The notes: a model not told the origin generated them from the letters alone. DNA of 64,000 nt from Acinetobacter chengduensis (GCF_003664645.1 NZ_RCHC01000001.1:1-64000); one strand, 5' to 3'. Shown: positions 19,091-29,534, counted from the first letter of the stretch. A program made the numbers and translations.

Positions 19091-20611
19091 TTAATCGATA
19101 AATTGTTCCGACTGAATATTCAATTCAATATCCCAATGCTTGAATTGCACTTGTTCATCATGCAAATCTGCAACAAGCAGTGGCCATTGTTTGGCATCGC
19201 CAGAAACGCTAAGTTGCCATTGTTGCGCATTGAGGGCGACTAATTCAATGGCAGGAAGCATCTCATCGCTACGACTATGATTGAGTAAAACAGCTAAGCG
19301 AAGTAGCAAACACAAGTTCACGAGCTTTGTTCCGCCCACTTTCATCACATCTATACGAGCGTCGCTTCGTAGCTTACGACGATGATGTGCCACCAAATGT
19401 GACAAATGATTTTGATCAATTTGTGAGAAACCAGGAATGTCTGAATGTTGCAATAAATATGCACCATGGCGATGGTAACCACTGTGGCTAATTGCTAAAC
19501 CAATTTCATGCAAATAGCCTGCGCGACGCAGTAAATCACTGTCATCATTGGTTAATTCCAATTGCTCCGCCACACCATTAAACAGTTGTTGTGCTGTTGC
19601 AACCACACGTTCTGCCTGTTTTACATCGGCATTATAACGCCCCATTAAGGCATGTACCGAACGGTCTCGAATATCTTCGTGTTGGAAACGCCCTAAGAGG
19701 TCGTACATGACCCCTTCACGTAATGCGCCATCCGAATACACTAATTTTTCAAGTTTTAAAACATCAAATACCGCATATAAAATCGCAATACCTGCTGGCA
19801 AAACTGCTCGACGGTCTTCTTTTAGACCATCAAATTCCATATCCGTTACATTTGAATATTTAAGTAATTTGTCTTTTAGTTTTTCTAAGCCTTCACGAGT
19901 TAACTCTTCTTGCTCATTGCTCCAGCCCATATTAACTGTAATTTGACGGCAAGCTTTAATCGTACCGCTTGAGCCAACCACTGTATCCCAGCCCGCGGCT
20001 TTATAGGTGGTGGCAAGGCCTGAAATTTCTTTACGTGCTGCAGTAACCGCTTTATCAAATGCCTTTTGGCTAATTTCGCCATCACTAAAATAGGCTTTGG
20101 TAAAGGCCACACAGCCCATTTGCACAGATTCGGTATGAATCGGTTCAAATTCTTCACCAATAATGAGCTCTGTAGAACCACCACCAATATCAATCACTAA
20201 ACGACGACCGCTGTTGGCCATAGTATGTGAAACGCCCAAATAAATTAGGCGCGCTTCTTCACGACCCGCAATAATTTCAATCGGCTTAGGTAAAATTTCA
20301 GCCGCTTTTTGAATAAATTCATGTCCATTTTTTGCTTGGCGTAGTGCATTGGTCGCCACAATACGCAAACGTTTTGGCTGTACTGAACCCAAACGCCCCA
20401 CAAAACGAGCCAAACATGCCAGACCCCGTTGTTGAGCGGCTTCGGTTAAATTTTTATTTTCATCCAAACCTGCTGCCAGTTGTACTTTTTCTGACATTGA
20501 TGCGACTTTTTTTACTTCGCCATGATCTACACGTGCAATCGCAAGATGGAAGCTATTCGATCCCATATCGATCGCAGCGAGAAGTTCTTCATCAATCAAA
20601 AAATCAGACAT
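19091..20611 (-). CDS. ppx: Exopolyphosphatase, Ppx/GppA family
   Basis: The 506-residue protein belongs to the Ppx/GppA actin-like phosphatases, which release phosphate processively from inorganic polyphosphate and influence the stringent response. Motifs are AAIDMGSNSFHLAIARV at the N-terminus, DIGGGSTELIIGEE (phosphate loop) and GSSGTIKACRQI. The C-terminal half has an HD-like helical domain (LHEIGLAISHSGYHRHGAYLL). The length and adjacency to divergent trxA fit Ppx rather than GppA. The 267-base gap to trxA must hold both promoters. Confidence 0.93.
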   Translation of the reverse strand: MSDFLIDEELLAAIDMGSNSFHLAIARVDHGEVKKVASMSEKVQLAAGLDENKNLTEAAQQRGLACLARFVGRLGSVQPKRLRIVATNALRQAKNGHEFIQKAAEILPKPIEIIAGREEARLIYLGVSHTMANSGRRLVIDIGGGSTELIIGEEFEPIHTESVQMGCVAFTKAYFSDGEISQKAFDKAVTAARKEISGLATTYKAAGWDTVVGSSGTIKACRQITVNMGWSNEQEELTREGLEKLKDKLLKYSNVTDMEFDGLKEDRRAVLPAGIAILYAVFDVLKLEKLVYSDGALREGVMYDLLGRFQHEDIRDRSVHALMGRYNADVKQAERVVATAQQLFNGVAEQLELTNDDSDLLRRAGYLHEIGLAISHSGYHRHGAYLLQHSDIPGFSQIDQNHLSHLVAHHRRKLRSDARIDVMKVGGTKLVNLCLLLRLAVLLNHSRSDEMLPAIELVALNAQQWQLSVSGDAKQWPLLVADLHDEQVQFKHWDIELNIQSEQFID

Positions 20612-20878
20612 GATTTCAAATAAACCTATACAGAATTGTGCTTAGAGTAATTCACAACCATGCAATTTAAAAGCCATTTATGTGCATGGAGTAAAACTGC
20701 CTTATTTTAGTCTTTAATGTGACAATTGCATGACACGATTGCAACTATCGTCAGCATCAATTAGACAAAATTCAATTTATCAACGAAAATTCAGCAATCC
20801 CCCTACATTGTTAAAGACGGCTATGTAATACTAATAATTATAGAGTCATCTTTAAAAAATTTATTTGGAGCAAATTCC

Positions 20879-21205
20879 ATGTCAGCGAATATCGTAAACA
20901 CAACTGATGCAAACTTCGAAGCAGACGTTTTACAATCTGACGTACCTGTACTTGTAGATTTCTGGGCTGGCTGGTGTGCGCCATGTAAAGCAATCGCGCC
21001 AGTATTAGAAGTTCTTTCTACTGAATTTGAAGGCAAAGTTAAAATCGTTAAAGTTGACGTGACTTCTTGCGAAGCAACTGCTGTGAACTACAACATCCGT
21101 AACATTCCTGCTTTGCTAATGTTTAAAAATGGCGAAGTTGTTGCAACTCAAGTAGGTGCAGCACCTAAATCTAAATTAACTACATTCATTGAAGAAAACA
21201 TCTAA
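20879..21205 (+). CDS. trxA: Thioredoxin 1
   Basis: This 108-residue protein is the major cytoplasmic disulfide reductase, recharged by thioredoxin reductase. The redox motif WCAPCK sits at 32-37 (Cys33, Cys36; classic WCGPC has Gly at the variable position, here Ala) and the cis-proline loop is RNIPALLMF. GGAG precedes the ATG by a normal distance, and codon use is that of a highly expressed gene. It ends in its own terminator and precedes rho, an order common in gammaproteobacteria. Confidence 0.97.
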   Translation: MSANIVNTTDANFEADVLQSDVPVLVDFWAGWCAPCKAIAPVLEVLSTEFEGKVKIVKVDVTSCEATAVNYNIRNIPALLMFKNGEVVATQVGAAPKSKLTTFIEENI

Positions 21206-21229
21206 TCTTCAATTAAAGTGCATAAAAAT

Positions 21230-21263
21230 AAAAATACGCGACCAAGTGTTGCGTATTTTTTTT
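21230..21263 (+). terminator. Intrinsic terminator of trxA
   Basis: AAAATACGC (21231-21239) pairs with GCGTATTTT (21251-21259), followed by a T-run. It separates trxA from rho. Confidence 0.87.
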
Positions 21264-21272
21264 GCTGATAAA

Positions 21273-21301
21273 TTGACAAAAAATTGAATCTCTCTTATAT
21301 T
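21273..21301 (+). promoter_or_regulatory. Sigma-70 promoter of rho
   Basis: A perfect -35 box TTGACA (21273-21278) and a TATATT -10 box (21296-21301) are separated by exactly 17 bases. The predicted transcript start is near 21308, giving a leader of roughly 225 bases before the rho ATG at 21534. Confidence 0.78.
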
Positions 21302-21533
21302 GCATGCTCAAGAAATAAAGGATCTTAAATCCTCTCAGTTTCTTATGAGACTCAACACATAAGATGCCGCTCGGCTAAGAATTTGTTATTCACATTTCTC
21401 TTCTAACAATGAATCAGACCTCTGAATTGTGATTGTACATATTCAATTGCTTTCGTTTTATTGTATCCCTGCGGCCTAATGTTGCTCCCTTTCTAACCTG
21501 TATCCCAGAATTTTAGATTCTATCTGACCACCT
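21302..21533 (+). promoter_or_regulatory. Long untranslated leader of rho
   Basis: There is no convincing gene in this stretch between the rho promoter and the rho start. In E. coli, rho is autoregulated by premature Rho-dependent termination in a long leader; the size here (about 225 bases) is compatible with that. The second half is T- and C-rich on the coding strand. A five-codon ATG...TAA frame at 21345 is present but has no good ribosome site and is not called. Confidence 0.45.
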
Positions 21534-22802
21534 ATGAATTTAACCGAACTCAAGAAAAAACCGATTGGCGAACTCATCAAGATTGCCGAGTTTATGGGCC
21601 TAGAAGGAATGGCACGTAACCGCAAGCAAGACATTATTTTTGCCATCTTAAAGCGCCACGCAATGAATGGTGAAGAGATCTTTGGTGATGGCGTTTTGGA
21701 AATTCTGTCAGATGGCTTCGGCTTTTTACGCTCAGCGGCTGGCTCATATTTAGCGGGTCCTGATGACATTTATGTCAGCCCTTCACAAATTCGTCGTTTT
21801 AACCTACGTACTGGTGACACCATTACTGGCACAATTCGACCACCAAAAGAAGGCGAACGCTATTTTGCCCTTCTTAAAGTAAACCAAATTAACTACGACA
21901 CGCCTGAAAACTCTCGTAACAAGATTTTATTTGAAAACTTAACGCCATTATTCCCAACTGAGCAATTGGTTATGGAATTGGGTAACGGTACAACTGAAGA
22001 TTTAACTGCACGTGTGGTTGACTTGGTTGCACCCATTGGTAAAGGCCAACGTTCAATTATCGTTGCACCGCCTAAAGCGGGTAAAACCATGTTATTACAA
22101 AACATCGCACAGTCGATTGTTCGTAATAACCCAGAATGCTTCCTAATTGTCCTTCTGATTGACGAACGTCCTGAAGAAGTAACAGAAATGGAACGTACTG
22201 TTCGTGGTGAAGTGGTTGCGTCAACATTTGATGAATCACCTGCGCGTCACGTTCAAGTGGCTGAAATGGTGATTGAGAAAGCAAAACGCTTGGTTGAGCA
22301 TAAGAAAGACGTTGTAATCTTACTTGACTCAATCACCCGTCTTGCTCGTGCTTACAATACCGTGATTCCTTCTTCTGGTAAGGTGCTCACAGGTGGTGTA
22401 GATGCACATGCCCTTGAACGTCCAAAACGTTTCTTTGGTGCTGCTCGTAACATTGAAGAAGGTGGCTCACTGACCATTATCTCTACCGCATTGATTGAAA
22501 CAGGCAGTAAGATGGATGAAGTGATTTACGAAGAATTTAAAGGTACCGGTAACCAAGAGATTACTCTTGATCGTCGTATTGCGGAGAAACGTGTGTTCCC
22601 TGCAATGAACATCAAGAAATCTGGTACCCGTCGTGAAGAGCGTTTAATGTCTGAAGACAATCTACGCAAAGTATGGATTCTACGTAAGCTATTACATACG
22701 CAAGACGAACTTGCAGCAATGGAATTCTTACTTGACCGTATGAAAGAAACCAAAACCAATGATGATTTCTTCGACCAAATGAAGCGTAAAGCAACAAATT
22801 AA
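21534..22802 (+). CDS. rho: Transcription termination factor Rho
   Basis: The 422-residue protein is the hexameric RNA helicase that ends transcription of untranslated RNA. It has an N-terminal helical domain ([20 protein letters not shown]), a cold-shock-like primary RNA-binding domain ([32 protein letters not shown]), Walker A ([11 protein letters not shown]), Walker B ([16 protein letters not shown]), the Q-loop ([15 protein letters not shown]) and R-loop. Length matches E. coli Rho (419). No strong Shine-Dalgarno is seen before ATG 21534. It is monocistronic with its own terminator. Confidence 0.97.
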   Translation: MNLTELKKKPIGELIKIAEFMGLEGMARNRKQDIIFAILKRHAMNGEEIFGDGVLEILSDGFGFLRSAAGSYLAGPDDIYVSPSQIRRFNLRTGDTITGTIRPPKEGERYFALLKVNQINYDTPENSRNKILFENLTPLFPTEQLVMELGNGTTEDLTARVVDLVAPIGKGQRSIIVAPPKAGKTMLLQNIAQSIVRNNPECFLIVLLIDERPEEVTEMERTVRGEVVASTFDESPARHVQVAEMVIEKAKRLVEHKKDVVILLDSITRLARAYNTVIPSSGKVLTGGVDAHALERPKRFFGAARNIEEGGSLTIISTALIETGSKMDEVIYEEFKGTGNQEITLDRRIAEKRVFPAMNIKKSGTRREERLMSEDNLRKVWILRKLLHTQDELAAMEFLLDRMKETKTNDDFFDQMKRKATN

Positions 22803-22815
22803 TCGATGTAAATTT

Positions 22816-22845
22816 AAAAAGGCCATCTATAACGATGGCCTTTTT
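22816..22845 (+). terminator. Intrinsic terminator of rho
   Basis: A 12-bp stem AAAAAGGCCATC (22816-22827) with GATGGCCTTTTT (22834-22845) gives a classical intrinsic terminator 14 bases after the stop. Confidence 0.9.
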
Positions 22846-23210
22846 ATTTGGTTGACTTCAGTTACATAAATACACAATCAGTTCAGCTAATTGTAAAGTT
22901 TTTTTCAAGTGAATGATTATAAAAATAATTTTATTAAAAACCCTATTGTTTTTAGGGGGTTATTTAGCATTTATCCAATATATTTCTTTTCCTTGATTGT
23001 TATTTTCTGTTAAAAAAAGCCATTTTTTGACCACTTTTTTATGTTTTTTGACTGTGAAGCAGTAGCATTTCAAAATACTCAGTGATAGCATATTCGCATA
23101 CCAGTTACACTGCTCTGCATTGTTCATACCTAATAAAAATTAGGCGTAATAAAAGCAAATAACAGTGCTAACTAAGGTTTTTTTTAATCTCATATTTAGA
23201 GAGTGATGCC
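22846..23210 (+). promoter_or_regulatory. AT-rich gap with candidate promoter for the Ala-rich lipoprotein gene
   Basis: This 365-base stretch holds no gene. It is very AT-rich with several T-tracts. A candidate promoter is TTGACT (23048-23053), 17 bases, then CAAAAT (23071-23076), which would give a leader of about 125 bases. A small hairpin CCTAAT-aaaa-ATTAGG lies near 23130 in that leader. GAGAGTGATGCC forms the ribosome site before ATG 23211. Confidence 0.4.
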
Positions 23211-23456
23211 ATGTTATTCAAAAAAATCGCTGTTGCTGCTGCAGTTGCTACTACTTTAGCTTTCGTTGGTTGTGCTAAAAAAACTGAAGAAGCTCCTGCT
23301 GCTGCTGCTTCTGAAGCTGTAGTTGCTGCTTCTGAAGCTTCTGCTGCTGCTGACGCTGCTGCTGTTGAAGCTTCTGCTGCTGCTTCTGAAGCTACTGCTG
23401 CTGCTTCTGAAGCTGTTGCTGCTACTTCTGAAGCTGCTGCTTCTGAAGCTAAATAA
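23211..23456 (+). CDS. Small Ala-rich lipoprotein, Lpp/OprI-like candidate
   Basis: The 81-residue product has a lipoprotein signal (MLFKKIAVAAAVATTLAFVGC, read in two parts: a charged start and a hydrophobic run ending VGC) with Cys21 as lipidation site; Phe at -3 is unusual. The 61-residue mature chain is nearly half alanine with repeated SEA units. Acidic residues recur at 35, 42, 53, 60, 67 and 74, spacings of 7 and 11 that suit a long Ala-packed helix or coiled coil. It ends in Lys81. Size, lipidation, helix and C-terminal Lys match Braun-type Lpp and Pseudomonas OprI. Nearly all alanines use GCT, suggesting very high expression. Function is inferred; no sequence homology is claimed. Confidence 0.85.
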   Translation: MLFKKIAVAAAVATTLAFVGCAKKTEEAPAAAASEAVVAASEASAAADAAAVEASAAASEATAAASEAVAATSEAAASEAK

Positions 23457-23476
23457 TCTAACCGATTATAAAGCAC

Positions 23477-23505
23477 AAAAAGAGAGCCATTTGGCTCTCT
23501 TTTTT
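23477..23505 (+). terminator. Intrinsic terminator of the Ala-rich lipoprotein gene
   Basis: AAAAAGAGAGCCA (23477-23489) pairs with TGGCTCTCTTTTT (23492-23504), a strong stem with T-tract 20 bases after the stop. Confidence 0.9.
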
Positions 23506-23635
23506 ATTACAAGAAAAAATCTCAAAACACAATAAACAGAAAGATCAGTACACAATTACCTTTCACCAGAACTGCCCTAGCATCTCTTTCCACATACAAG
23601 TCGATTAAGATTCTCTATCTTGCTATTAATGGAGC

Positions 23636-23663
23636 ATAAAAAAAGCAGATCAATCGATCTGCT
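23636..23663 (-). terminator. Terminator of pheT-ihfA overlapping the ihfA stop
   Basis: AGCAGATC (23644-23651) pairs with GATCTGCT (23656-23663), with a T-run beyond it on the minus strand. The stem includes the last codons and the stop codon of ihfA, so terminator and coding sequence are shared. Confidence 0.8.
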
Positions 23664-23946
23664 CATTTCCAACGCGTTGACGGAATTTTTGTCCCGCACG
23701 GAAGGTTACTACACGGCGTGCAGAAATCGGAATTTCTTCACCCGTTTTCGGGTTACGGCCTGGGCGCTGACGCTTATCGCGTAGCTCGAAGTTACCAAAA
23801 CCTGAAAGTTTAACTTGCTCGCCTGAGATTAGCGCTTGGCTAATCTCATCGAAAAATAACTCGACCATTTGTTTCGCTTCACGACGATTTAAACTCGTGA
23901 GCTCACTTAAATGGTCAGCCATTTCTGCTTTTGTTAGTGCTGTCAT
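23650..23946 (-). CDS. ihfA: Integration host factor subunit alpha
   Basis: This 98-residue HU-family protein is IHF alpha, which pairs with IHF beta to bend DNA sharply at specific sites. The family signature ([21 protein letters not shown] in part, residues around 55-75) and the beta-arm proline are present, and the N-terminus [13 protein letters not shown] is typical of IhfA. Its ATG overlaps the pheT stop as ATGA. The position directly after pheT is the ancestral one, as in E. coli. Confidence 0.95.
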   Translation of the reverse strand: MTALTKAEMADHLSELTSLNRREAKQMVELFFDEISQALISGEQVKLSGFGNFELRDKRQRPGRNPKTGEEIPISARRVVTFRAGQKFRQRVGNEQID

Positions 23947-26324
23947 GAAGCCCTCAATGTCGCTTGGTAAGTGTTTTCTAACACTTGGAGAATATTATCC
24001 ATACCGGATTTGATCTCAGCATCTTCAAGTGTACGAGATGGATGCTGCCAAAGTAATGCAAATGCCAATGAGCGCTTGCCTTCTTCAACACCTTGACCAG
24101 TGTACACATCGAACAACCAAGTAGAGTCTAAAAGCTCGCCACCCGTTTTTCCGATAAGCTGCTGAATTTCGCTAACATTAATCTTATCACTAATTAAAAG
24201 CGCAATATCACGTCTTACCGACGGAAAACGTGATAATTCTGTAAAATTAGATACATAAGTTTGCAAAACAGCCTGTTGATCGAGTTCAGCAACCCAAGTC
24301 GTGCTTAAATCCAATTCATCTTCTAAAGATGGGTGTAAACGACCTAAGTAACCAATCGACTGCCCATTAAGCAAAATCTCAGCAGATTGACCTGGATGTA
24401 ACCATGCACGTTCAGAACGTACATATTCCACCTCTAAACGACCTGCTGCTAAAACTTCTTCAACATCGCCTTTGAAGTCAAAGAAATCCATTGGCGCTGC
24501 TTTACCATGCCAAGATTCTACATTGCGTGCGCCCGTAGCAATCATCGCAAATGTTGGGATTTGTTTGAGATCATGAATAGACGCTGCATCTTGATAGTCA
24601 AAACGCAAACCTAGCTCATAGAAACGTACACGGCTTTGCTGACGATTTACGTTGTATTGCACACATGGGATCAAACTTGATAATAAAGTTGAACGCATGA
24701 CTGCTAAATCACTTGAGATTGGGTTTGCCAATGCCAATGGATTCACTGCTGGATTCAATTGTTTTTCAAGTTTCAAATCTGCAAAGCTAAAGCTGATTGC
24801 TTCTTGATAACCCAAAGCCACCACAGTTTGACGTAATTGAGCAAGCTCGAATTGGTCTTGGTATTTTGCCAATTTTACGTCAATAACAGGCAGACTCATT
24901 TGAATATTGTCGTAGCCATGAATACGTGCAACTTCTTCAATCAGGTCTTGGTAAATTGCCATGTCATAACGATGTGATGGTGGAACAACAGTCCATTCAC
25001 CTACAGCATTTACAGTCACAGCACAGCCCAAACGTGTTAAAGCATCTGCAATGAACTCACCATCTACGCTATAACCCAAGAGTTGATCAACTTGCGCTTG
25101 TTTTAATTCAATCACTTCACGTGTTGGCAGTACATTTGCTTGCTCTGCAACCGTGATTGGACCGAATTCACCACCAGCAAGTTCAGCAATTAACTGAGAT
25201 GCGCGGTGCATAGCGATCATTGGCAATTCAAAATCTACGCCACGTTCATAGCGCTGAGATGCATCTGTATGTAAACCAAAACTACGCGCACGACCTGCAA
25301 TTGCAAGCGGTGCAAAGAATGCAGATTCTAAGAAAATTTCTTTGGTTTCATCTGTTATAGATGAAGATAAGCCACCCATAATACCTGCAATTGCCAATGC
25401 TTTTTCATCATCTGCAATCACCATCACTTTTTCGTTCAGCTCAACGTCTTGTTCATTTAAAAGTGTTAACTTTTCAGCAGCCGTTGCTTGACGTACATGT
25501 ACTGCACCTTGAACTTTACCACCATCAAATGCATGTAGCGGTTGGCCCAATTCCATCAATACATAGTTAGTAATATCAACCAAAATGCTGTGCTGGCGAA
25601 TACCTGAACGAGCAAGCGCACGTTCCATCCATTCAGGTGTTGGTGCTTTAGTATTTACATTTTTAATCACACGACCTAAGTAACGCGGACAACCTTCAGT
25701 TGTAACAACAACTTTTTTCTCATCTGCAATGGTTGCAGCCACTTCTTTTATTTCAGGAGCGTTCACAGCCAATTGGTTAATTACACCAATTTCACGGGCA
25801 ATACCACGAATACTGAAGCAATCACCACGGTTTGGTGTAATGCTAATGTCAATGACATGGTCATCAAGATCAAGATATTCACGAATGTTTACGCCCACAG
25901 GCGCATCTGCAGGCAGCTCTAACAAACCGTCAATTTTGTCTTCTAAATCAATTTCTGAAGCGCCACATAGCATCCCTTGTGATTCAACACCACGAAGTTT
26001 GCCTTTTTTAATTTTGAAATCGCCCGGAAGCACAGCACCAATCGTAGCAACGGGTGCTTTCATACCTTCACGTACGTTTGGTGCGCCACATACAATTTGC
26101 AAAGGCTCACCAGAACCAATATTCACTGTTGTTACACGTAAACGGTCTGCATCAGGATGCTGAACTACCGTCAAAACTTCACCCACAACAACACCTGTGA
26201 ACGGTTTTGCAGCTGGCGCAAGCTCATCAACTTCTAAACCAAGCATGGTAAGCTGGTCAGATAAAGTATTGCTATCAATGGCTGGGTTTACCCATGTACG
26301 CAACCAATTTTCGCTAATTTTCAT
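23943..26324 (-). CDS. pheT: Phenylalanyl-tRNA synthetase beta subunit
   Basis: The 793-residue beta chain forms an alpha2-beta2 enzyme with PheS that charges tRNA-Phe. Domains in order are the N-terminal EMAP-like tRNA-binding domain ([19 protein letters not shown]), B3/B4 editing domain, B5 domain, catalytic-like core (FYELGLRF) and the C-terminal ferredoxin-like anticodon-binding domain ([18 protein letters not shown]). Length equals that of E. coli PheT (795). It is separated from pheS by a three-hairpin repeat, which is unusual because the two are normally almost contiguous. Confidence 0.97.
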   Translation of the reverse strand: MKISENWLRTWVNPAIDSNTLSDQLTMLGLEVDELAPAAKPFTGVVVGEVLTVVQHPDADRLRVTTVNIGSGEPLQIVCGAPNVREGMKAPVATIGAVLPGDFKIKKGKLRGVESQGMLCGASEIDLEDKIDGLLELPADAPVGVNIREYLDLDDHVIDISITPNRGDCFSIRGIAREIGVINQLAVNAPEIKEVAATIADEKKVVVTTEGCPRYLGRVIKNVNTKAPTPEWMERALARSGIRQHSILVDITNYVLMELGQPLHAFDGGKVQGAVHVRQATAAEKLTLLNEQDVELNEKVMVIADDEKALAIAGIMGGLSSSITDETKEIFLESAFFAPLAIAGRARSFGLHTDASQRYERGVDFELPMIAMHRASQLIAELAGGEFGPITVAEQANVLPTREVIELKQAQVDQLLGYSVDGEFIADALTRLGCAVTVNAVGEWTVVPPSHRYDMAIYQDLIEEVARIHGYDNIQMSLPVIDVKLAKYQDQFELAQLRQTVVALGYQEAISFSFADLKLEKQLNPAVNPLALANPISSDLAVMRSTLLSSLIPCVQYNVNRQQSRVRFYELGLRFDYQDAASIHDLKQIPTFAMIATGARNVESWHGKAAPMDFFDFKGDVEEVLAAGRLEVEYVRSERAWLHPGQSAEILLNGQSIGYLGRLHPSLEDELDLSTTWVAELDQQAVLQTYVSNFTELSRFPSVRRDIALLISDKINVSEIQQLIGKTGGELLDSTWLFDVYTGQGVEEGKRSLAFALLWQHPSRTLEDAEIKSGMDNILQVLENTYQATLRAS

Positions 26325-26338
26325 ACATTCATTTCCTT

Positions 26339-26435
26339 AATCTCCCCTAACCCCTCTTTGAGAAAGAGGGGAAATCCCACGCTTCATTCTTATTCGTGGA
26401 AGTCCCCCTTTTATAAAGGGGGATTTAGGGGGATT
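26339..26435. repeat. Three-hairpin palindromic intergenic repeat between pheS and pheT
   Basis: The element has near-matching inverted ends (AATCTCCCCTAA at 26339 and TTTAGGGGGATT ending 26435) and three internal hairpins: 26351-26371 (9-bp stem, loop GAG), 26377-26399 (CCACG...CGTGG) and 26404-26422 (8-bp stem, loop TAT). This organisation is that of a dispersed REP/MITE-like intergenic repeat. It fills most of the 139-base gap, would be transcribed with the operon, and could act as a processing or attenuation structure. Only one copy is in this window. Confidence 0.75.
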
Positions 26436-26463
26436 CTAATACCTTTAAATTTAAAAAATCTGT

Positions 26464-27465
<1,002 letters not shown>

Positions 27466-27585
27466 TTAGAAAAATATAAAACCCCATATTCTAACAGTTT
27501 TTGAACGCGATGATGAAGCGCATTCATAAGTAAAAATTGCAATAGCATCGAGAATTAAAAAAAGTATAAGATAGGCGCATTATCA

Positions 27586-28623
27586 ATGAGATCTTTCATT
27601 ATGGCGCTCGATCAAATTTGGAAACAGCAACTCACACTGGTCACCTATGGAAATGAGTTTTTAGCACAGAATCTAAGTTTTCAACGCTGGTTGCAGCATG
27701 CTATTTTTGATCAGCACCATTTTGTATTTCGTGATTTGATGTCCCAACATTTATTGGCACAGCATTTTCAAATTTGGTTAGAAGGCTTAAAAAAACAAGG
27801 CGTACAGCGCATTAGCTTACATCGCTCGGCACTATTAAATGATGAGCAAAACCCAAATGCTAATGTCGAGCTTTTACCCATTGCGCACTTTATTGTGAGC
27901 CACGACGCCCACAAAAAACAGGCTTGGATCTTTGGTAAAGAATTAGCAGAATGGTATAACGCAGATAATGATTATGAAGTGCCTGCATCTCAGCGATCTA
28001 GCGTACGCCTCGAAGTTTTTTGGCGCTTCGAGCTCAATTCCGCTTTAGCTAAACGGATAGATAGCGACTTACAACAGCCCAATTGGGATGATATTCAACT
28101 TTATACAGACAATGAATTGTTTGATAGCAAATTTGCCAAAGGCTTTATTGAACCGAGTGAGTTAGACCATCCCTACTATGGCTTGAGCATCGAGCAATTA
28201 GAGCCAGATGTAACCCCGCTGTCCTTACTGCCTACAGACTATCAAGCTGATTATGCACATCAAACCTTAATTCGCTTAGATGCACTTGATGCATTTATTC
28301 AAGCCAAAATACAGCATCCATACAATGCCGAGGGTGAAGCCCTATCACCAGAAGAACAGCTCAATATGCGTCATTTTTCGCAAAAGCTAGATGACCTTCG
28401 GAGCAAGTTTATTGTTAAAGTTGCAAACCACTATAAAACTGCACGTTTGACCGTAAAAGAAATTCCATCACCTTTGGATGATGTACAACTTCCTAATAGT
28501 CAAAAGAAGAATGCATACCATAAGCCTTCAGCAGATCACTCTAGCAATAATAAAACTGGTGTTTTTGCGCTCATTGTAGTGACTATTATTATCTGTCTAT
28601 GTGGCTATTATTTTGGGCTTTAA
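27586..28623 (+). CDS. Hypothetical tail-anchored protein
   Basis: I do not recognise this 345-residue protein. It is polar and mostly helical, with no N-terminal signal, and ends in a single hydrophobic segment (about residues 322-343) followed by almost nothing, which fits a C-terminal tail anchor with the bulk in the cytoplasm. A low-complexity Ser/Lys/Asn linker precedes the anchor. ATG 27586 has AGG upstream; ATG 27601 is an alternative. It interrupts the ancestral rplT-pheS junction on the opposite strand and has its own terminator. Confidence 0.8.
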   Translation: MRSFIMALDQIWKQQLTLVTYGNEFLAQNLSFQRWLQHAIFDQHHFVFRDLMSQHLLAQHFQIWLEGLKKQGVQRISLHRSALLNDEQNPNANVELLPIAHFIVSHDAHKKQAWIFGKELAEWYNADNDYEVPASQRSSVRLEVFWRFELNSALAKRIDSDLQQPNWDDIQLYTDNELFDSKFAKGFIEPSELDHPYYGLSIEQLEPDVTPLSLLPTDYQADYAHQTLIRLDALDAFIQAKIQHPYNAEGEALSPEEQLNMRHFSQKLDDLRSKFIVKVANHYKTARLTVKEIPSPLDDVQLPNSQKKNAYHKPSADHSSNNKTGVFALIVVTIIICLCGYYFGL

Positions 28624-28655
28624 TCGATAAGTACATTAAATTCAAATGCCCCAAT

Positions 28656-28682
28656 AAAAAGCATCCTCAATGGATGCTTTTT
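28656..28682. terminator. Bidirectional terminator at 28.66 kb
   Basis: AAAAAGCATCC (28656-28666) pairs with GGATGCTTTTT (28672-28682) between the convergent tail-anchored gene and the small minus-strand gene. Confidence 0.88.
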
Positions 28683-28689
28683 GCTGTAT

Positions 28690-28902
28690 TTAAGCGGTAA
28701 TTAAATAGTTAAATGGCCGAATTTCTATTTGCACTTTGTGTGTATCTGCATGCTGATTGATATAGTGATTGACCGAAATCACTTCGCCTTCGAGTTCCGC
28801 ATCTGCACCATACATAATTTTAACGGATTCCCCTTTGCGTGGAATCATCTGTAGTTCTAGGGTAATAGTGCCCTGACCCATTCCTTTTATTTCTGCCAGC
28901 AT
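28690..28902 (-). CDS. Small conserved-looking hypothetical protein
   Basis: The 70-residue product is not recognised. It has no signal or membrane segment and alternates hydrophobic and polar residues (TITLELQMIP, KVQIEIRPFNYLI), suggesting a small all-beta fold. AGGATAAGAAT before the ATG is a good ribosome site, and a terminator follows directly, which support a real gene despite its size. It is 272 bases downstream of the rplT terminator region and transcribed away from it. Confidence 0.65.
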   Translation of the reverse strand: MLAEIKGMGQGTITLELQMIPRKGESVKIMYGADAELEGEVISVNHYINQHADTHKVQIEIRPFNYLITA

Positions 28903-29128
28903 ATTCTTATCCTGATGTTTGGTTTTTTTAAATATTAAGCAGGTAGCCGAGCAAGTATTAAAGCTGATTTATGTAACGGCTGATTTTGATTTTTTTAGGT
29001 TTAAATGATCAAGGTGAGAAGCATATATAACGTTTAAAAGAAATCTTTAAACACACTAATAATTTTAAGCTATTTTTCTGAGCGTGTTTTTTGAATCATC
29101 TAAATTAGGCATTAGCCAAAATTAAAGC

Positions 29129-29160
29129 AAAAAAAAGACCGCTAAACAGCGGTCTTTTTT
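29129..29160 (-). terminator. Terminator of rpmI-rplT
   Basis: AAAAAAGACCGCT (29131-29143) pairs with AGCGGTCTTTTTT (29148-29160), just after the rplT stop on the minus strand, with a T-run beyond. It isolates rplT from pheS. Confidence 0.9.
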
Positions 29161-29174
29161 ATCATCTTAGATGA

Positions 29175-29534
29175 TTAAGCAGCTAATGCGCCTTTAGCTT
29201 TTTCAGCTAAAGCTGCAAATGCAACTGAATCATGCATAGCGATGTCAGCAAGTACGCGACGGTCGATGATCACTTGAGCTTTTTTCAAGCCATCGATCAT
29301 ACGGCTGTACGACAAACCGTTTTGACGAGCACCAGCATTGATACGCGCAATCCATAGAGCACGGAATTGACGTTTCTTTTGACGGCGGTCACGGTAAGCG
29401 TATTGACCCGCTTTGATTACTGCTTGGAACGCAACACGATAAACACGTGAACGCGCGCCGTAGTAACCTTTAGCACGAGCTAGAATTTTTTTATGACGGC
29501 GATGAGCCTGTACACCACGTTTTACACGAGCCAT
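29175..29534 (-). CDS. rplT: 50S ribosomal protein L20
   Basis: The 119-residue protein is L20, an early-assembly 23S rRNA binder and, in E. coli, the autogenous repressor of rpmI-rplT. The basic N-terminal arm ([17 protein letters not shown]) and globular domain ([20 protein letters not shown]) are intact. It follows rpmI by 11 bases. Confidence 0.98.
   Translation of the reverse strand: MARVKRGVQAHRRHKKILARAKGYYGARSRVYRVAFQAVIKAGQYAYRDRRQKKRQFRALWIARINAGARQNGLSYSRMIDGLKKAQVIIDRRVLADIAMHDSVAFAALAEKAKGALAA

Noticed and set aside
21345..21362. Five-codon frame in the rho leader
   Set aside because: Too short and without a good Shine-Dalgarno; likely chance.
23168..23476. 102-codon minus-strand frame opposite the Ala-rich lipoprotein
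   Set aside because: It arises from the GCT/TCT/GAA repeats read in reverse and has no ribosome site; the plus-strand frame has signal peptide and terminator.
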